Shown here: positions 13,937 through 21,187 of the stretch, in pieces | Position numbering within the stretch: the stretch's first letter is position 1 | Layout: each line of letters starts with the position of its first letter | Source: a virus | Strand: one strand, 5' to 3' | IMG/VR virus record: IMGVR_UViG_3300042914_003164 | Coordinates: 1-64,000 of that record | Length of the DNA: 64,000 nucleotides | Position numbers and translations under genes: made by a program | Notes under the pieces: generated by a model | Seen by the model: the letters and a program-made list of their open reading frames with translations, nothing else | Told to the model about the DNA's origin: nothing | The model's database searches: none

Positions 13937-14305
13937 CTATGCGCCGGTTTCCGGCATCTCTGAAAGCATTCGATCGGCTACATGTAGGCTCATCTCGGAG
14001 TCCCTGATCTGACTGTTCAGTATCAAGATTCTCCGCTTTTGCCTAGCGATGTACGAAATTAGCGCTTCTCGTTTGGTTGGATGTGCAAACCGTTTTCTTG
14101 CATCTTTCAGTACAAACTTTTTGCCCATACAATATGGTTGTTTCAGCCAAACACCCTTGGGCGTGTACTTAATGACTCGATACTCAAAGCAACTGAGCCC
14201 AACGTCATAACCACAAGACTCGCTCCACTCGTTGTCAAAGATTCCGGTGCTTTCGCGGAATGCAACATAGCGATACCAGTATTCCTCGTTTGTGTTAGCA
14301 CTCAT
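13937..14305 (-). CDS. Hypothetical protein, 122 aa
   Basis: N-terminal half aromatic and beta-like (EYWYRYVAFRESTG), C-terminal half a basic amphipathic helix (ALISYIARQKRRILILNSQI) that could form a coiled coil. Overlaps the upstream gene by ATGA. No family is recognised. Confidence 0.65.
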   Translation of the reverse strand: MSANTNEEYWYRYVAFRESTGIFDNEWSESCGYDVGLSCFEYRVIKYTPKGVWLKQPYCMGKKFVLKDARKRFAHPTKREALISYIARQKRRILILNSQIRDSEMSLHVADRMLSEMPETGA

Positions 14306-14748
14306 CGGTGCAGTTCTGCATAGGGGTGGGGGGCTCCAAAAGAAACAAGCATTTCTACTTTTGCCTCGTCAAGTCGCAAAAGAGCTTCTGACCGCTGAAA
14401 GTCAATTAAGCCTTCACGGGCGGCTTTCTCCTTTTCCCAGGCTAGGGCGTACTTTGACTTGGCCTGAGCAACTTGGCGAGCTAAGTCAATTAAATCACTC
14501 ACTGCGTCGGCCTCAGATTTTTCATCTTCTGAGCGCCAAGCAGTGCGAGACGAAAGGAATTCGACAGCGCCAAAGAGCGCAGTATCAAACTCTGCGGCAA
14601 GATGGATAGCGGCTGCACGCGCTTCTCTTGGTTCGTGCATTGCATCCGCGTGCCGATTACTGGTTTCGTCACAAATCAGCTTTTGTGTAGCTGCTTCATG
14701 CAAGCGTTGCACGAGGCTGGCAACAGCTGCGGGGTGAGGGGCGGACAT
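14302..14748 (-). CDS. Hypothetical helical protein, 148 aa
   Basis: Ala/Glu/Lys-rich and almost wholly helical, with a coiled-coil-like middle (DLARQVAQAKSKYALAWEKE). Possibly structural or a protein-binding rod. No motif of known function. The 78 bases before it hold a GCCGG/CCGGC hairpin but no clear promoter. Confidence 0.65.
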   Translation of the reverse strand: MSAPHPAAVASLVQRLHEAATQKLICDETSNRHADAMHEPREARAAAIHLAAEFDTALFGAVEFLSSRTAWRSEDEKSEADAVSDLIDLARQVAQAKSKYALAWEKEKAAREGLIDFQRSEALLRLDEAKVEMLVSFGAPHPYAELHR

Positions 14749-14826
14749 GGAAGGTAGAGTACAGCGAGAACTTGCCGGTAACGACGACTAGGCGAATGCC
14801 GGATGGGCTCCGGCGGGCCGCAGGAG

Positions 14827-15186
14827 TTAGTAAAAAATCGGTCCTCCTATGTCAAAGGTAACTCCTATCCGATTCATATCTGCTATGGTCAACGCCTCTA
14901 TCAATCCATTCCTGATCCATACGCCATAAGCACTTATACCAGGACTGGTTTCAAAGTCTCTAATATACTCGGGTAAGCTTAAAAACAGCGCCAATCCTTC
15001 GCCAAACCAACGAAGAAGCTCCCTGGGCCGATCCCTGGACTGATCAGCTTTTGTCCAATACTGAATAATTTGGTCAAACACCTCCAGATCACTTTGATTT
15101 CTGAAGCTTATTAGACTCCTTGTAACAACAAGTGACTTAAAGGCCGGGTTAATCCAGTTTGGCATTGGGGATTCTGAGTTTTGCAT
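14827..15186 (-). CDS. Hypothetical protein, 119 aa
   Basis: Soluble mixed protein with a Trp/Arg-rich centre (RPRELLRWFGEGLALFLSLP). It is the first gene downstream of a clear promoter (15238-15266). Function unknown. Confidence 0.65.
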   Translation of the reverse strand: MQNSESPMPNWINPAFKSLVVTRSLISFRNQSDLEVFDQIIQYWTKADQSRDRPRELLRWFGEGLALFLSLPEYIRDFETSPGISAYGVWIRNGLIEALTIADMNRIGVTFDIGGPIFY

Positions 15187-15237
15187 GGTATGGTTGGGGT
15201 AAAGGCAGGGGGCGCCCTGAAAATCAGGATCAAGCCA

Positions 15238-15266
15238 ATCCTAACTCTTTTTTGTTAATGGGTCAA
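15238..15266 (-). promoter_or_regulatory. Sigma70-like promoter (TTGACC, 17 bp, TAGGAT)
   Basis: Read on the - strand: TTGACC at 15266-15261, a 17-bp spacer, TAGGAT at 15243-15238, and a gene start about 50 bases further. It lies in a 58-bp sequence (15247-15304) that recurs at 19053-19110, where the same boxes are also kept. Confidence 0.7.
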
Positions 15267-15314
15267 GGCTGTTGCAATGGTCCCACTGATCTCAACATGA
15301 GAATCAGTCCTTGC

Positions 15315-15518
15315 TCAGCGGTCGAGGGATGCCCTCCTGTGCAGCGCGATAACCTGCCTGGCCATCTCGATTGTTGGACTGGTATTACAGTCAGTGCCAG
15401 AGCTGCACGGGTCGCATTGCAGCCAGAATGGCGACCACCACGGCTTGAACTGGGCTTCGTAGCCAGCCCAGCGATCTGGAACTACCCTGTAGCGAGTTGA
15501 AAACAGCTTGAGTTTCAT
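15315..15518 (-). CDS. Small TRYRVV/PWWS-family protein, 67 aa
   Basis: Basic, Trp-rich small protein, paralogous to the one at 17983-18231: both begin MKL, then share TRYRVV, a Gly followed by aromatic residues, PWWS, W, CD and a C-terminal ARxI...HxRR segment. The fold looks like a small beta sheet plus helix. Function unknown. Overlaps the upstream gene by ATGA. Confidence 0.65.
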   Translation of the reverse strand: MKLKLFSTRYRVVPDRWAGYEAQFKPWWSPFWLQCDPCSSGTDCNTSPTIEMARQVIALHRRASLDR

Positions 15519-15973
15519 CGTTGTGAATTGCGGGCGGCTGCAATAGCTTCTTGTTTGCGAGCGCGGTACTCTTCAAGGCTTTGACTGCTGAAAGCCAGGC
15601 TCTGTTGCTTCTCTGCGCTTAACGGGTGGTGGTCGATCCACTTCGTTATTCGACCACTGGGCGTATTCATTGCATCCACGCATTCAACATGCCTGTCAAT
15701 CTCGTAGTAAAAACCTGGAACCTGTACCGCAAACGCTTGAACTGGGCTTCCACCCAGATGCGTTAACGTCTTAGTGGCTGATTTGCTGATAATCGGCATA
15801 CCGAGTGGCCTCCAGGCCCAGCTAGACCCCCTGCTAACTGAGCCAACCCTTGCACTAGAGAAGTTCCAATAACAACACACTCCGTTTTCAATGAAAACTT
15901 CCCCGCGATGCGGAACCGCCTTGTATTGACTTTCTGTGTGGAGCACTGCTTCTGGCATTGAAGGAGATGTCAT
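15515..15973 (-). CDS. Hypothetical protein, 152 aa
   Basis: Beta-rich first two thirds with several Trp and Cys, then a segment with FYYEIDRHVECVDAMN and a Gln/Glu/Ala-rich C-terminal helix that may be a coiled coil. Coupled to the next gene by ATGA. No family is recognised. Confidence 0.65.
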   Translation of the reverse strand: MTSPSMPEAVLHTESQYKAVPHRGEVFIENGVCCYWNFSSARVGSVSRGSSWAWRPLGMPIISKSATKTLTHLGGSPVQAFAVQVPGFYYEIDRHVECVDAMNTPSGRITKWIDHHPLSAEKQQSLAFSSQSLEEYRARKQEAIAAARNSQR

Positions 15974-16010
15974 GGTTTTACGAAAGAGAGATTGGAATTG
16001 GCGTCGGGCT

Positions 16011-16016
16011 ATTATA
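16011..16016 (-). promoter_or_regulatory. Possible -10 box (TATAAT)
   Basis: A perfect TATAAT on the - strand lies 38 bases upstream of the gene starting at 15973. No convincing -35 is present at 17 bp, so this is tentative. Confidence 0.35.
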
Positions 16017-16085
16017 AATTTTGTCTAACTACCTTGCCACATTTTTGCAGCGAAGGTGATACCAGTCGTTAACCGAGTCGCGCCC

Positions 16086-16163
16086 CTATGGCAGGCGCCC
16101 AGTTTTAATGATTTCCCATTCGTGTACGTGGCCGTAAATCAACAGCCGAAAAAGTGCGATCAT
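16086..16163 (-). pseudogene. Short remnant frame after a duplicated junction, 25 aa
   Basis: A 25-codon frame starts at the ATGA of a copied gene junction (16160-16180) that matches the junction at 16736-16756 except for one base. The reading before it still encodes the PPEENQ tail seen at the end of the gene at 16736. It looks like what is left after deletion of a neighbouring module. The rest of 15974-16190 holds no gene. Confidence 0.35.
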
Positions 16164-16190
16164 TGATTTTCCTCGGGTGGTGGGGTGAAA

Positions 16191-16739
16191 TCAAGAGTTT
16201 GCTGTTTGATCGCTTTCGGCGAGGCGGCTGCTGAGTTCGTACCGGTATCTAAGGTCGTTTACCTCTTGCTGGTTCTGCTTTATCCGACCCCGTAGCACCC
16301 TCAATCGAGACTCAATGTCATCAGCGCATTGCACTATGCCATCCCAGTCATAGGAGTCTGCCGCCTGATCGCCTTCGGCGATGCGGCTGCTGAGTTCGCA
16401 AAGAGCGTTTACCTCTTGCTGGTCCTGCTCCATCCGACCCAGTAGCAACCTCAATCGAGGCAAAATGTCGTCAGCGCACCGCACTATGCCATCCCAGTCA
16501 GAAGAGGCGCTGTTGTGCTGGTCTTGGAGGCGTTGGCGGGCTTTTGCGTAGGATCTATTAGTAGCTTCCTGGATTGCAAATCCAGCCGCCAGCACAGAAG
16601 GTATAAATACACAGGCAAATGCGGCTATTTGCACTGGCTTGTTGTCTTGGGCAAGAATTATGACAGAAAAACTGGCTATCATGCCAAAATTGATAAGCAG
16701 CAAGCGCTTGTCTAAAAAATCATACAGCTTGTCTTTCAT
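16191..16739 (-). CDS. Membrane protein with internal duplication, 182 aa
   Basis: After MKDKLYDFLDKR come two membrane spans (LLLINFGMIASFSVIIL and QIAAFACVFIPSVLAAGFAI), then a soluble helical part made of two near-copies of a ~50-residue unit, each starting DWDGIV-CADDI and running through RLRxLxGR, QQEVN and ELSSRxAE. The repeats probably form coiled coils facing the cytoplasm. The start at 16739 gives the ATGA overlap with the upstream gene. Function unknown. Confidence 0.7.
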   Translation of the reverse strand: MKDKLYDFLDKRLLLINFGMIASFSVIILAQDNKPVQIAAFACVFIPSVLAAGFAIQEATNRSYAKARQRLQDQHNSASSDWDGIVRCADDILPRLRLLLGRMEQDQQEVNALCELSSRIAEGDQAADSYDWDGIVQCADDIESRLRVLRGRIKQNQQEVNDLRYRYELSSRLAESDQTANS

Positions 16740-17047
16740 TGGTTTTCCTCGGGTGGAATAGTAGATTTGCCTAGCACGAACGGTGTCAGCCATTCGATTA
16801 CACCCTCTTCGCAGAGGGCCTTGAAAAAGTCTGGGTGGTTGTCGAAGAGTGACTTTTCTTTTGGTGTGCAAAACACAAAGCTGGTCTTGCCTTTTGCATA
16901 CGCTTCAGCGCAAAGCGTGACCAACAACATTCCGATGGTGATAGCCTCGGCCCATGTTTCTTTGCCTAACAGCACTGCCGCCCGGACCATAGCTTTTTTG
17001 TGTTCATCGGAAAAGCAAAGCTGATGCGGAAACCTGTCTTTGATCAT
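16736..17047 (-). CDS. Hypothetical protein, 103 aa
   Basis: Start MIKDRFPHQL at 17047 overlaps the upstream gene as ATGA. A helical, hydrophobic stretch (WAEAITIGMLLVTLCAEAYA) could be a membrane span or a buried helix. The tail PPEENQ encodes a GAGGAAAA ribosome site for the next gene. Function unknown. Confidence 0.65.
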   Translation of the reverse strand: MIKDRFPHQLCFSDEHKKAMVRAAVLLGKETWAEAITIGMLLVTLCAEAYAKGKTSFVFCTPKEKSLFDNHPDFFKALCEEGVIEWLTPFVLGKSTIPPEENQ

Positions 17048-17364
17048 GGTTGCACCTCTACCATTCCATCTCGGCAAATAATTAACGTCTCTGTATTTGG
17101 CCAAGCGAGGTCTATGATTTTCTGCCTCTCCCTTTCCGCTAGTTGTTCGTATCGGTGTTCACTGCTTGCTACTGGTGAATACCATTGAATGGTGGCACCA
17201 TTTTTCAGTTTAACGTAAAAGCGGCAGTAAAGCTTTTCACTTTTTTCAGTGCGTTCCCTTACTGAGTACATAGTGTCGCCCGAGACTTCGACACTAACGG
17301 AAGAGATGAGCGCTATCTCTTCTACTGGGAAACGATGACCGTTGATGTCGATAATTTTTGTCAT
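17044..17364 (-). CDS. Small beta-rich protein, 106 aa, paralogue of 21184-21468
   Basis: Begins MTKIIDINGHRFPVEEI and ends with a helix ERERQKIIDLAWPNTE. The + strand gene at 21184 has the same order: short beta strands, a charged Tyr/Phe strand, an S-E/S-RY segment, then an ERQKLIEFIWPEAE helix. A PH-like or ligand-binding fold is possible but unproven. Confidence 0.7.
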   Translation of the reverse strand: MTKIIDINGHRFPVEEIALISSVSVEVSGDTMYSVRERTEKSEKLYCRFYVKLKNGATIQWYSPVASSEHRYEQLAERERQKIIDLAWPNTETLIICRDGMVEVQP

Positions 17365-17384
17365 TGATTTAATTAACGAGCAAG

Positions 17385-17564
17385 TCAGAAAGGGCAATTG
17401 CCCAAAAGTTCATACACTTCCAGGAAATAGTCCTCGTCGAGATCCTCGTATGTGACCGAGATTGATTTGGACGTGTAATCGACGGTAACAGAAATCTTGT
17501 GATTGGCCTCCGTGTTTGAGAATATGTCGCCCAGCAGACTGAGCATTGCATCTGAAACACTCAT
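17385..17564 (-). CDS. Small acidic protein, 59 aa
   Basis: A compact frame starting MSVSDAMLSLLGDIFSNTEA, followed by alternating beta-type residues and an Asp/Glu-rich end (EDLDEDYFLEVYELLG). It overlaps the upstream gene as ATGA at 17561-17564, and its start codon lies inside the repeated GGAGGCGCAG junction. A longer overlapping frame in another phase is Arg/Ser-biased and rejected. Confidence 0.65.
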   Translation of the reverse strand: MSVSDAMLSLLGDIFSNTEANHKISVTVDYTSKSISVTYEDLDEDYFLEVYELLGNCPF

Positions 17565-17986
17565 TGCTGCGCCTCCAGTTCCTTAAGGCGTTTAAGGGCG
17601 GCGAATAGCGCGTCGTAGTGGCACTGCTTAATACAAGGCATTGACCGCAGCGCTTCCATCCCTTGCTCAGCTAGTGACGTTGATCTCGAACCATGCTCTT
17701 GTCTTAGTCCGGCAATAACTGCATGAAGTTTGCGACGGATCATCGTGTGATTGGATGACAGCCAGCCAGGCGGCGTCACGAAATTCGCGACATCCTCAAG
17801 ACACATCGCAACAATGTGAGCGATTGCCGCCTCAAGCGATGCGTGGCTTGTCTCGATTGTGATAGGCAACGTGCAGTCATCCATCGCAATGCTTATTTTG
17901 CAAAACGGATGCAAAGCTTTTATGATTTTACTGACATCAAGATTCATCGAGAAGTGGCCGGGTCTGTTCATGGTGCTGAAATTCAT
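17561..17986 (-). CDS. Hypothetical protein, 141 aa, with shared LKELEAQQ tail
   Basis: N-terminal two thirds unrecognised. The last ~40 residues (SLAEQGMEALRS... LKRLKELEAQQ) are shared with the gene at 18228-18590, with high DNA identity over the final 43 bases. Flanked on both sides by the same junction repeat, so it looks like a cassette. Confidence 0.65.
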   Translation of the reverse strand: MNFSTMNRPGHFSMNLDVSKIIKALHPFCKISIAMDDCTLPITIETSHASLEAAIAHIVAMCLEDVANFVTPPGWLSSNHTMIRRKLHAVIAGLRQEHGSRSTSLAEQGMEALRSMPCIKQCHYDALFAALKRLKELEAQQ

Positions 17987-18231
17987 TGCTGTGCCTCCAG
18001 TTCGCGGGCGGAGAATTGGGCCACGACTTGGCCGGCGGCATGACGCCGACGCCTGGCGTGATTAGCGCATATCCGGCGAGCATCCTCAAGGGTGCTGCTG
18101 GTGTTGGTGCTCTTGAACTCCAGATCGCACTCCATCCATACCAGCGACCACCACGGCCTGTATTCAGCCGTGAATCCCAGGTATTGATCCCGCACCACGC
18201 GGTAACGGGTCGGGGGGAACCTGAGTTTCAT
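17983..18231 (-). CDS. Small TRYRVV/PWWS-family protein, 82 aa
   Basis: Paralogue of 15315-15518: MKL start, TRYRVV, PWWS, W and CD in the same order. It has an added Arg-rich stretch (RRRRHAAG) and ends in the shared ELEAQQ tail, which appears to have been swapped in at the gene end. Starts in an ATGA overlap with the upstream gene. Confidence 0.65.
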   Translation of the reverse strand: MKLRFPPTRYRVVRDQYLGFTAEYRPWWSLVWMECDLEFKSTNTSSTLEDARRICANHARRRRHAAGQVVAQFSARELEAQQ

Positions 18232-18590
18232 TGCTGTGCCTCCAGTTCTTTAAGGCGTTCAAGGGCGGCGCGGATGTCCTCCTGCTCAGCAACGCTGAGA
18301 GTGCGAAAGTGCGATGGGCCTAGCGCCTTCAGCCCCTGCTCTGCCAGCGACGGCGGCTTGGGGCTCATGGCAGCGCGGAGCTTGTTGGATAGGCCCATTC
18401 CATCTTCATCGTCAAAGCCAGCGTGCCCATCAGCATTGGCCACCCAGTTACAGCACGCCTCCACGCCCCGGTCAAAGCCCCACTGGGCGCAGGCATTTGC
18501 AAAAGCAGGGTAGGGGAGCGCTTCACCGTGAGTCTGTTCCCACAGCTCGTTCAGTACGCCAGATGGCACGTACACGCGATAATCAGCCAT
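18228..18590 (-). CDS. Hypothetical protein, 120 aa, with shared LKELEAQQ tail
   Basis: The start MADYRVYVPSGV at 18590 is chosen. The N-terminal part (LNELWEQTHGEALPYPAFA...ACCNWVAN) is helical. The C-terminal ~40 residues match the tail of the gene at 17561. The GAG GCA CAG codons of the tail double as a GGAGG ribosome site for the next gene. Function unknown. Confidence 0.65.
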   Translation of the reverse strand: MADYRVYVPSGVLNELWEQTHGEALPYPAFANACAQWGFDRGVEACCNWVANADGHAGFDDEDGMGLSNKLRAAMSPKPPSLAEQGLKALGPSHFRTLSVAEQEDIRAALERLKELEAQQ

Positions 18591-19011
18591 TGTTCTTCTC
18601 GTAGTATTTAGCGGCATCTACCCAGCTTCGTATCATAAGCTTGTCAATTTCACACAAGTCACGTTCGCCACTCCAAATTCCTTCCCAGTGTTTACAACCT
18701 CCTGCTTTCTCCCAGTCGAAGGAGCTGGGAAGCGCAGAAAGGTTGCCTTCAAGCACGAGGGCTGCTTGGGCCTCATCGAAATCAATCGCCTTCAAGAACT
18801 CCTTGCTCACTGAGGGCTTCGGAGCCCCTTGGTCTTCGCTGCTATCGGAAACGGGGTCTCCTGCGGCGTAAAACTTTGCAAGCCCCTCTTCGCAAGTAGT
18901 GAGCCGCTCGTAGCACCATTCCAGTGCCTCCAAAAGCTCGGGAGCGCTCAGCACCTCAGCTGGCCGCCCTTTCCAGAACAGCCGCTTAAACGTTTTTTGC
19001 TGCAAAACCAT
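18583..19011 (-). CDS. Hypothetical protein, 142 aa; first gene of the - operon
   Basis: The start MVLQQKTFKRLFW at 19011 lies 33 bases downstream of a strong promoter, which supports it. Acidic helical protein with a Trp/Cys-containing end (GGCKHWEGIWSGERDLCEID). No family is recognised. Confidence 0.65.
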   Translation of the reverse strand: MVLQQKTFKRLFWKGRPAEVLSAPELLEALEWCYERLTTCEEGLAKFYAAGDPVSDSSEDQGAPKPSVSKEFLKAIDFDEAQAALVLEGNLSALPSSFDWEKAGGCKHWEGIWSGERDLCEIDKLMIRSWVDAAKYYEKNNG

Positions 19012-19043
19012 TTGTAAGCGGGGATACCGTAAGGTTCGGGTCA

Positions 19044-19072
19044 ATGCTAAGCCTTTTTTGTCAAGGAGTCAA
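19044..19072 (-). promoter_or_regulatory. Sigma70-like promoter (TTGACT, 17 bp, TAGCAT)
   Basis: On the - strand TTGACT (19072-19067), 17-bp spacer, TAGCAT (19049-19044). It is embedded in the 58-bp sequence shared with 15247-15304 and is divergent to the promoter at 19120-19148. Confidence 0.75.
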
Positions 19073-19110
19073 GGCTTTGGGTTGGGTCTCAGTGATCTCA
19101 ACGCAAGAAT
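19053..19110. repeat. 58-bp intergenic repeat, partner of 15247-15304
   Basis: Both copies contain CTTTTTTGT, GTCAAGGCT, a CACT/CAGT-GATCTCAAC block and AGAAT in the same order and spacing. Each carries the -35 of a - strand promoter. Conservation extends 30 bases upstream of the -35, so an activator or repressor site may be included. Confidence 0.65.
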
Positions 19111-19119
19111 GGGGGGACG

Positions 19120-19148
19120 TTGACCGGGGCGGGCTTTCAAGGTAGCAT
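19120..19148 (+). promoter_or_regulatory. Sigma70-like promoter (TTGACC, 17 bp, TAGCAT)
   Basis: TTGACC (19120-19125), a 17-bp G/C-rich spacer, TAGCAT (19143-19148), 26 bases before the start of the + strand operon. The boxes match those of the divergent promoter, giving a back-to-back pair. Confidence 0.75.
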
Positions 19149-19174
19149 TGTCAGGTCGTATATCGCCTCCAACC

Positions 19175-19411
19175 ATGGCGTCAACGCTTTCCACCATCCA
19201 AAACGACCTTTCGCTTCCCGAGGATTGCCAAGCCCTCCTGAAAGAGGCGATGAAAGACTTTGAAAGGTCCGAGCACGAGCGGGCTAAGAAGATCATCCAA
19301 GGGCGTCTTCTTGAAATCAAGCGCATGGAAGCGTGCATTGAAAGGGCGAAAGCCGATCTTGCAAAACTGCTCAACCGCAGCGTTGATGAAATTCTGATGC
19401 TTGAAGACTGA
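19175..19411 (+). CDS. Coiled-coil protein, 78 aa
   Basis: Almost wholly helical with heptad-like spacing (EHERAKKIIQGRLLEIKRME, IERAKADLAKLLNRS). First gene after the + promoter. It overlaps the next gene by one base (TGATG). Probably an oligomeric small protein; role unknown. Confidence 0.65.
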   Translation: MASTLSTIQNDLSLPEDCQALLKEAMKDFERSEHERAKKIIQGRLLEIKRMEACIERAKADLAKLLNRSVDEILMLED

Positions 19412-19758
19412 TGGGATCCATCTGGGGTAGAGGCACTCTTTTTAGCGATGGCAAGCAGCTTGCGGTTGCATGGCCGGAGCTTGAGAGCATGTTTATGTTC
19501 TCTGAGTTCCACGTAAACAACCTTGAACTAAGTGTTGACTACTATGATGTGACCAGGGTGGCTTTCGGCTCTACGGAAAGTGTCGCTGTCCGTGAAACCT
19601 GCAACATCAGTGTTGTTGCTGGTCGTCCAAAGCGGATTCCGCTAGACGAGGGAATGAAGCTGTTTCGCAGCGTTGATTCCATGTCCGTAAGTGATCTGCT
19701 TGCAGCCGCCTATCAAAAAATGGATGCTAGGTCAAGCCAAGACACTAAGATCGACTAA
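19411..19758 (+). CDS. Hypothetical protein, 115 aa
   Basis: Beta-rich first 85 residues, helical end (SVSDLLAAAYQKMDAR). Coupled to the previous gene by TGATG. No family is recognised. Confidence 0.65.
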   Translation: MGSIWGRGTLFSDGKQLAVAWPELESMFMFSEFHVNNLELSVDYYDVTRVAFGSTESVAVRETCNISVVAGRPKRIPLDEGMKLFRSVDSMSVSDLLAAAYQKMDARSSQDTKID

Positions 19759-19775
19759 CTCACCTACTGAATTCC

Positions 19776-19994
19776 ATGAAATCTTTCAAAGTCTTTTTAG
19801 GGGTGCTGCGAGAAGTCCTGCCCTACCTTGGCTTTTTTGTCGCTCTGATAGCCCTCGTTGTCGCGGTTGCTGCTCCCCTGGCCTGGCTGCAAGCCAGTCA
19901 AGAGGCTGCCGCCTTCAACCGCTTCACCACTGGCCCCAAGGCTACAGCTTGGGATGCTCTGTGGGTTGAGCTGCGCGTGGAGGCTCAGCGATGA
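19776..19994 (+). CDS. Single-span membrane protein, 72 aa
   Basis: Basic start (MKSFKVFLGVLREV), one span (YLGFFVALIALVVAVAAPLAW) and a soluble C-terminal tail, so N-in orientation is likely. Overlaps the next gene by ATGA. Function unknown. Confidence 0.65.
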   Translation: MKSFKVFLGVLREVLPYLGFFVALIALVVAVAAPLAWLQASQEAAAFNRFTTGPKATAWDALWVELRVEAQR

Positions 19995-20467
19995 GCAGCG
20001 CCAACGAATGGATCACAGACCGGCTGCCGACAGAGGCGGATGGAGACCGGGATGGGGATGTGTGGATTAGGCACGTGTCAAGCTCCGAGCACAACTTCCT
20101 CGCCCACTGGAGCCATGTCGGCCCTGGTGCCCCGTGGCAGCGCACCATCTACTGGAAGCCACCCACCGAGCCCACCCCCACCGAATCCACCCCCACCGAA
20201 CCCGACCGCATCGCCGCGCTGGAGCAACAACTAAAGGAACACATCAGAGCGCAGTCCGTGCTGGCAGCCGCCCTGGTTAAGCGACTGGAAGCGCTGGAGG
20301 GCCTTTCGCCCGATGGCGCTATTCCCGAGTGTGGGCGTGGTGTTCCGGGTGGCATCGCCGCGCTGGAGCAGCAGTTGAGGGAACTGGAAACGCTGTTCTG
20401 GGCTCACAAGCACGTTGCTCAGCCGGTCTCCATCCCCAGTAATTCTGCCCCGGAGGCACAGTCATGA
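19991..20467 (+). CDS. WITDRxPTEADGD-family protein with coiled-coil tail, 158 aa
   Basis: The N-terminal domain (residues 6-55) has the pattern W-x-DRxPTEADGD...W...V-x-x-GAPWQ...W, shared with the next gene and, more distantly, with 31094-31285. This is the layout of small phage domains often annotated DUF551-like. A Thr-Pro-Glu linker follows (about residues 57-70), then helices with repeated IAALEQQL. The end encodes the GGAGGCACAG ribosome site of the next gene. Function unknown. Confidence 0.7.
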   Translation: MSSANEWITDRLPTEADGDRDGDVWIRHVSSSEHNFLAHWSHVGPGAPWQRTIYWKPPTEPTPTESTPTEPDRIAALEQQLKEHIRAQSVLAAALVKRLEALEGLSPDGAIPECGRGVPGGIAALEQQLRELETLFWAHKHVAQPVSIPSNSAPEAQS

Positions 20468-20745
20468 CCCCCAGCAAATGGATTGCAGACCGCCCACCGA
20501 CTGAGGCGGATGGAGATCACATCGGGTCGGTGCATGTGAAGATACACCCTCGCGGCGGCAGCTTCTGCCGTATTTACTGGAGCTACGTCGCTGCCGGCGC
20601 ACCATGGCAGCACACCAGCCACTGGCAGCCACCTGCTGAGCAGCCCGACCGCATCGCCGCGCTGGAGCAGCGAGTGGCGAAGTTGGAGGCGTTTCAGCGG
20701 GCACTGACGCAGCCCTCCCCCACCCGTCAATCACTAGGGCTTTGA
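20464..20745 (+). CDS. WIADRxPTEADGD-family protein, 93 aa
   Basis: Tandem paralogue of the preceding gene: KWIADRPPTEADGD, then WSYVAAGAPWQ and W-QPP, followed by a single IAALEQRVAKLEAF helix. Lacks the long repeat linker. Overlaps both neighbours by ATGA-type junctions. Function unknown. Confidence 0.7.
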   Translation: MTPSKWIADRPPTEADGDHIGSVHVKIHPRGGSFCRIYWSYVAAGAPWQHTSHWQPPAEQPDRIAALEQRVAKLEAFQRALTQPSPTRQSLGL

Positions 20746-20972
20746 CCATGCAACAGATTCACCACTATCACTACTGCGCAAGGTGCGACCAAAAAGACGG
20801 TTCTACTGTGTTAACAGACGGAATCGTTCGTTCTTTTCACCCAGTCAATCATCCAGAGTTTTACTCTTCAATACGAAAGGTGATTGCCATTGGCTTGGGT
20901 CCAGATGTGCGATGGGACAAAGACCTAACCGTGACATCCCTTTCTCTTGTTGGAACCTCCTTTGGGCCATGA
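20742..20972 (+). CDS. Hypothetical protein, 76 aa
   Basis: Starts with a His/Tyr-rich segment (MTMQQIHHYHYCARCDQKDG) whose CxxC and His residues could bind a metal. The remainder is beta-like. Overlaps both neighbours. No family is recognised. Confidence 0.6.
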   Translation: MTMQQIHHYHYCARCDQKDGSTVLTDGIVRSFHPVNHPEFYSSIRKVIAIGLGPDVRWDKDLTVTSLSLVGTSFGP

Positions 20973-21187
20973 CTGAATCCATCCAACCGTTCATTGCCGA
21001 GTCCTACTCAATTTGCCAAGGTCTTGGCAGTACGCCTAGCTCCTGGGGTGCTTGGGCGTCTAGCGGCAATTGCACATCTCCGTTGTTTTACATTCGACGC
21101 CCGAAGTGGATCAAAGATGACGCCTGCTGGAAAAAAATTGTCGAGTCAATCAAAATTACACTTTTGGCTGGAACCGAAATCAAATGA
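20969..21187 (+). CDS. Hypothetical protein, 72 aa
   Basis: The start MTESIQPFIAES overlaps the previous stop as ATGA. Ser/Gly/Trp-rich middle and a basic C-terminal helix. No family is recognised. Confidence 0.6.
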   Translation: MTESIQPFIAESYSICQGLGSTPSSWGAWASSGNCTSPLFYIRRPKWIKDDACWKKIVESIKITLLAGTEIK

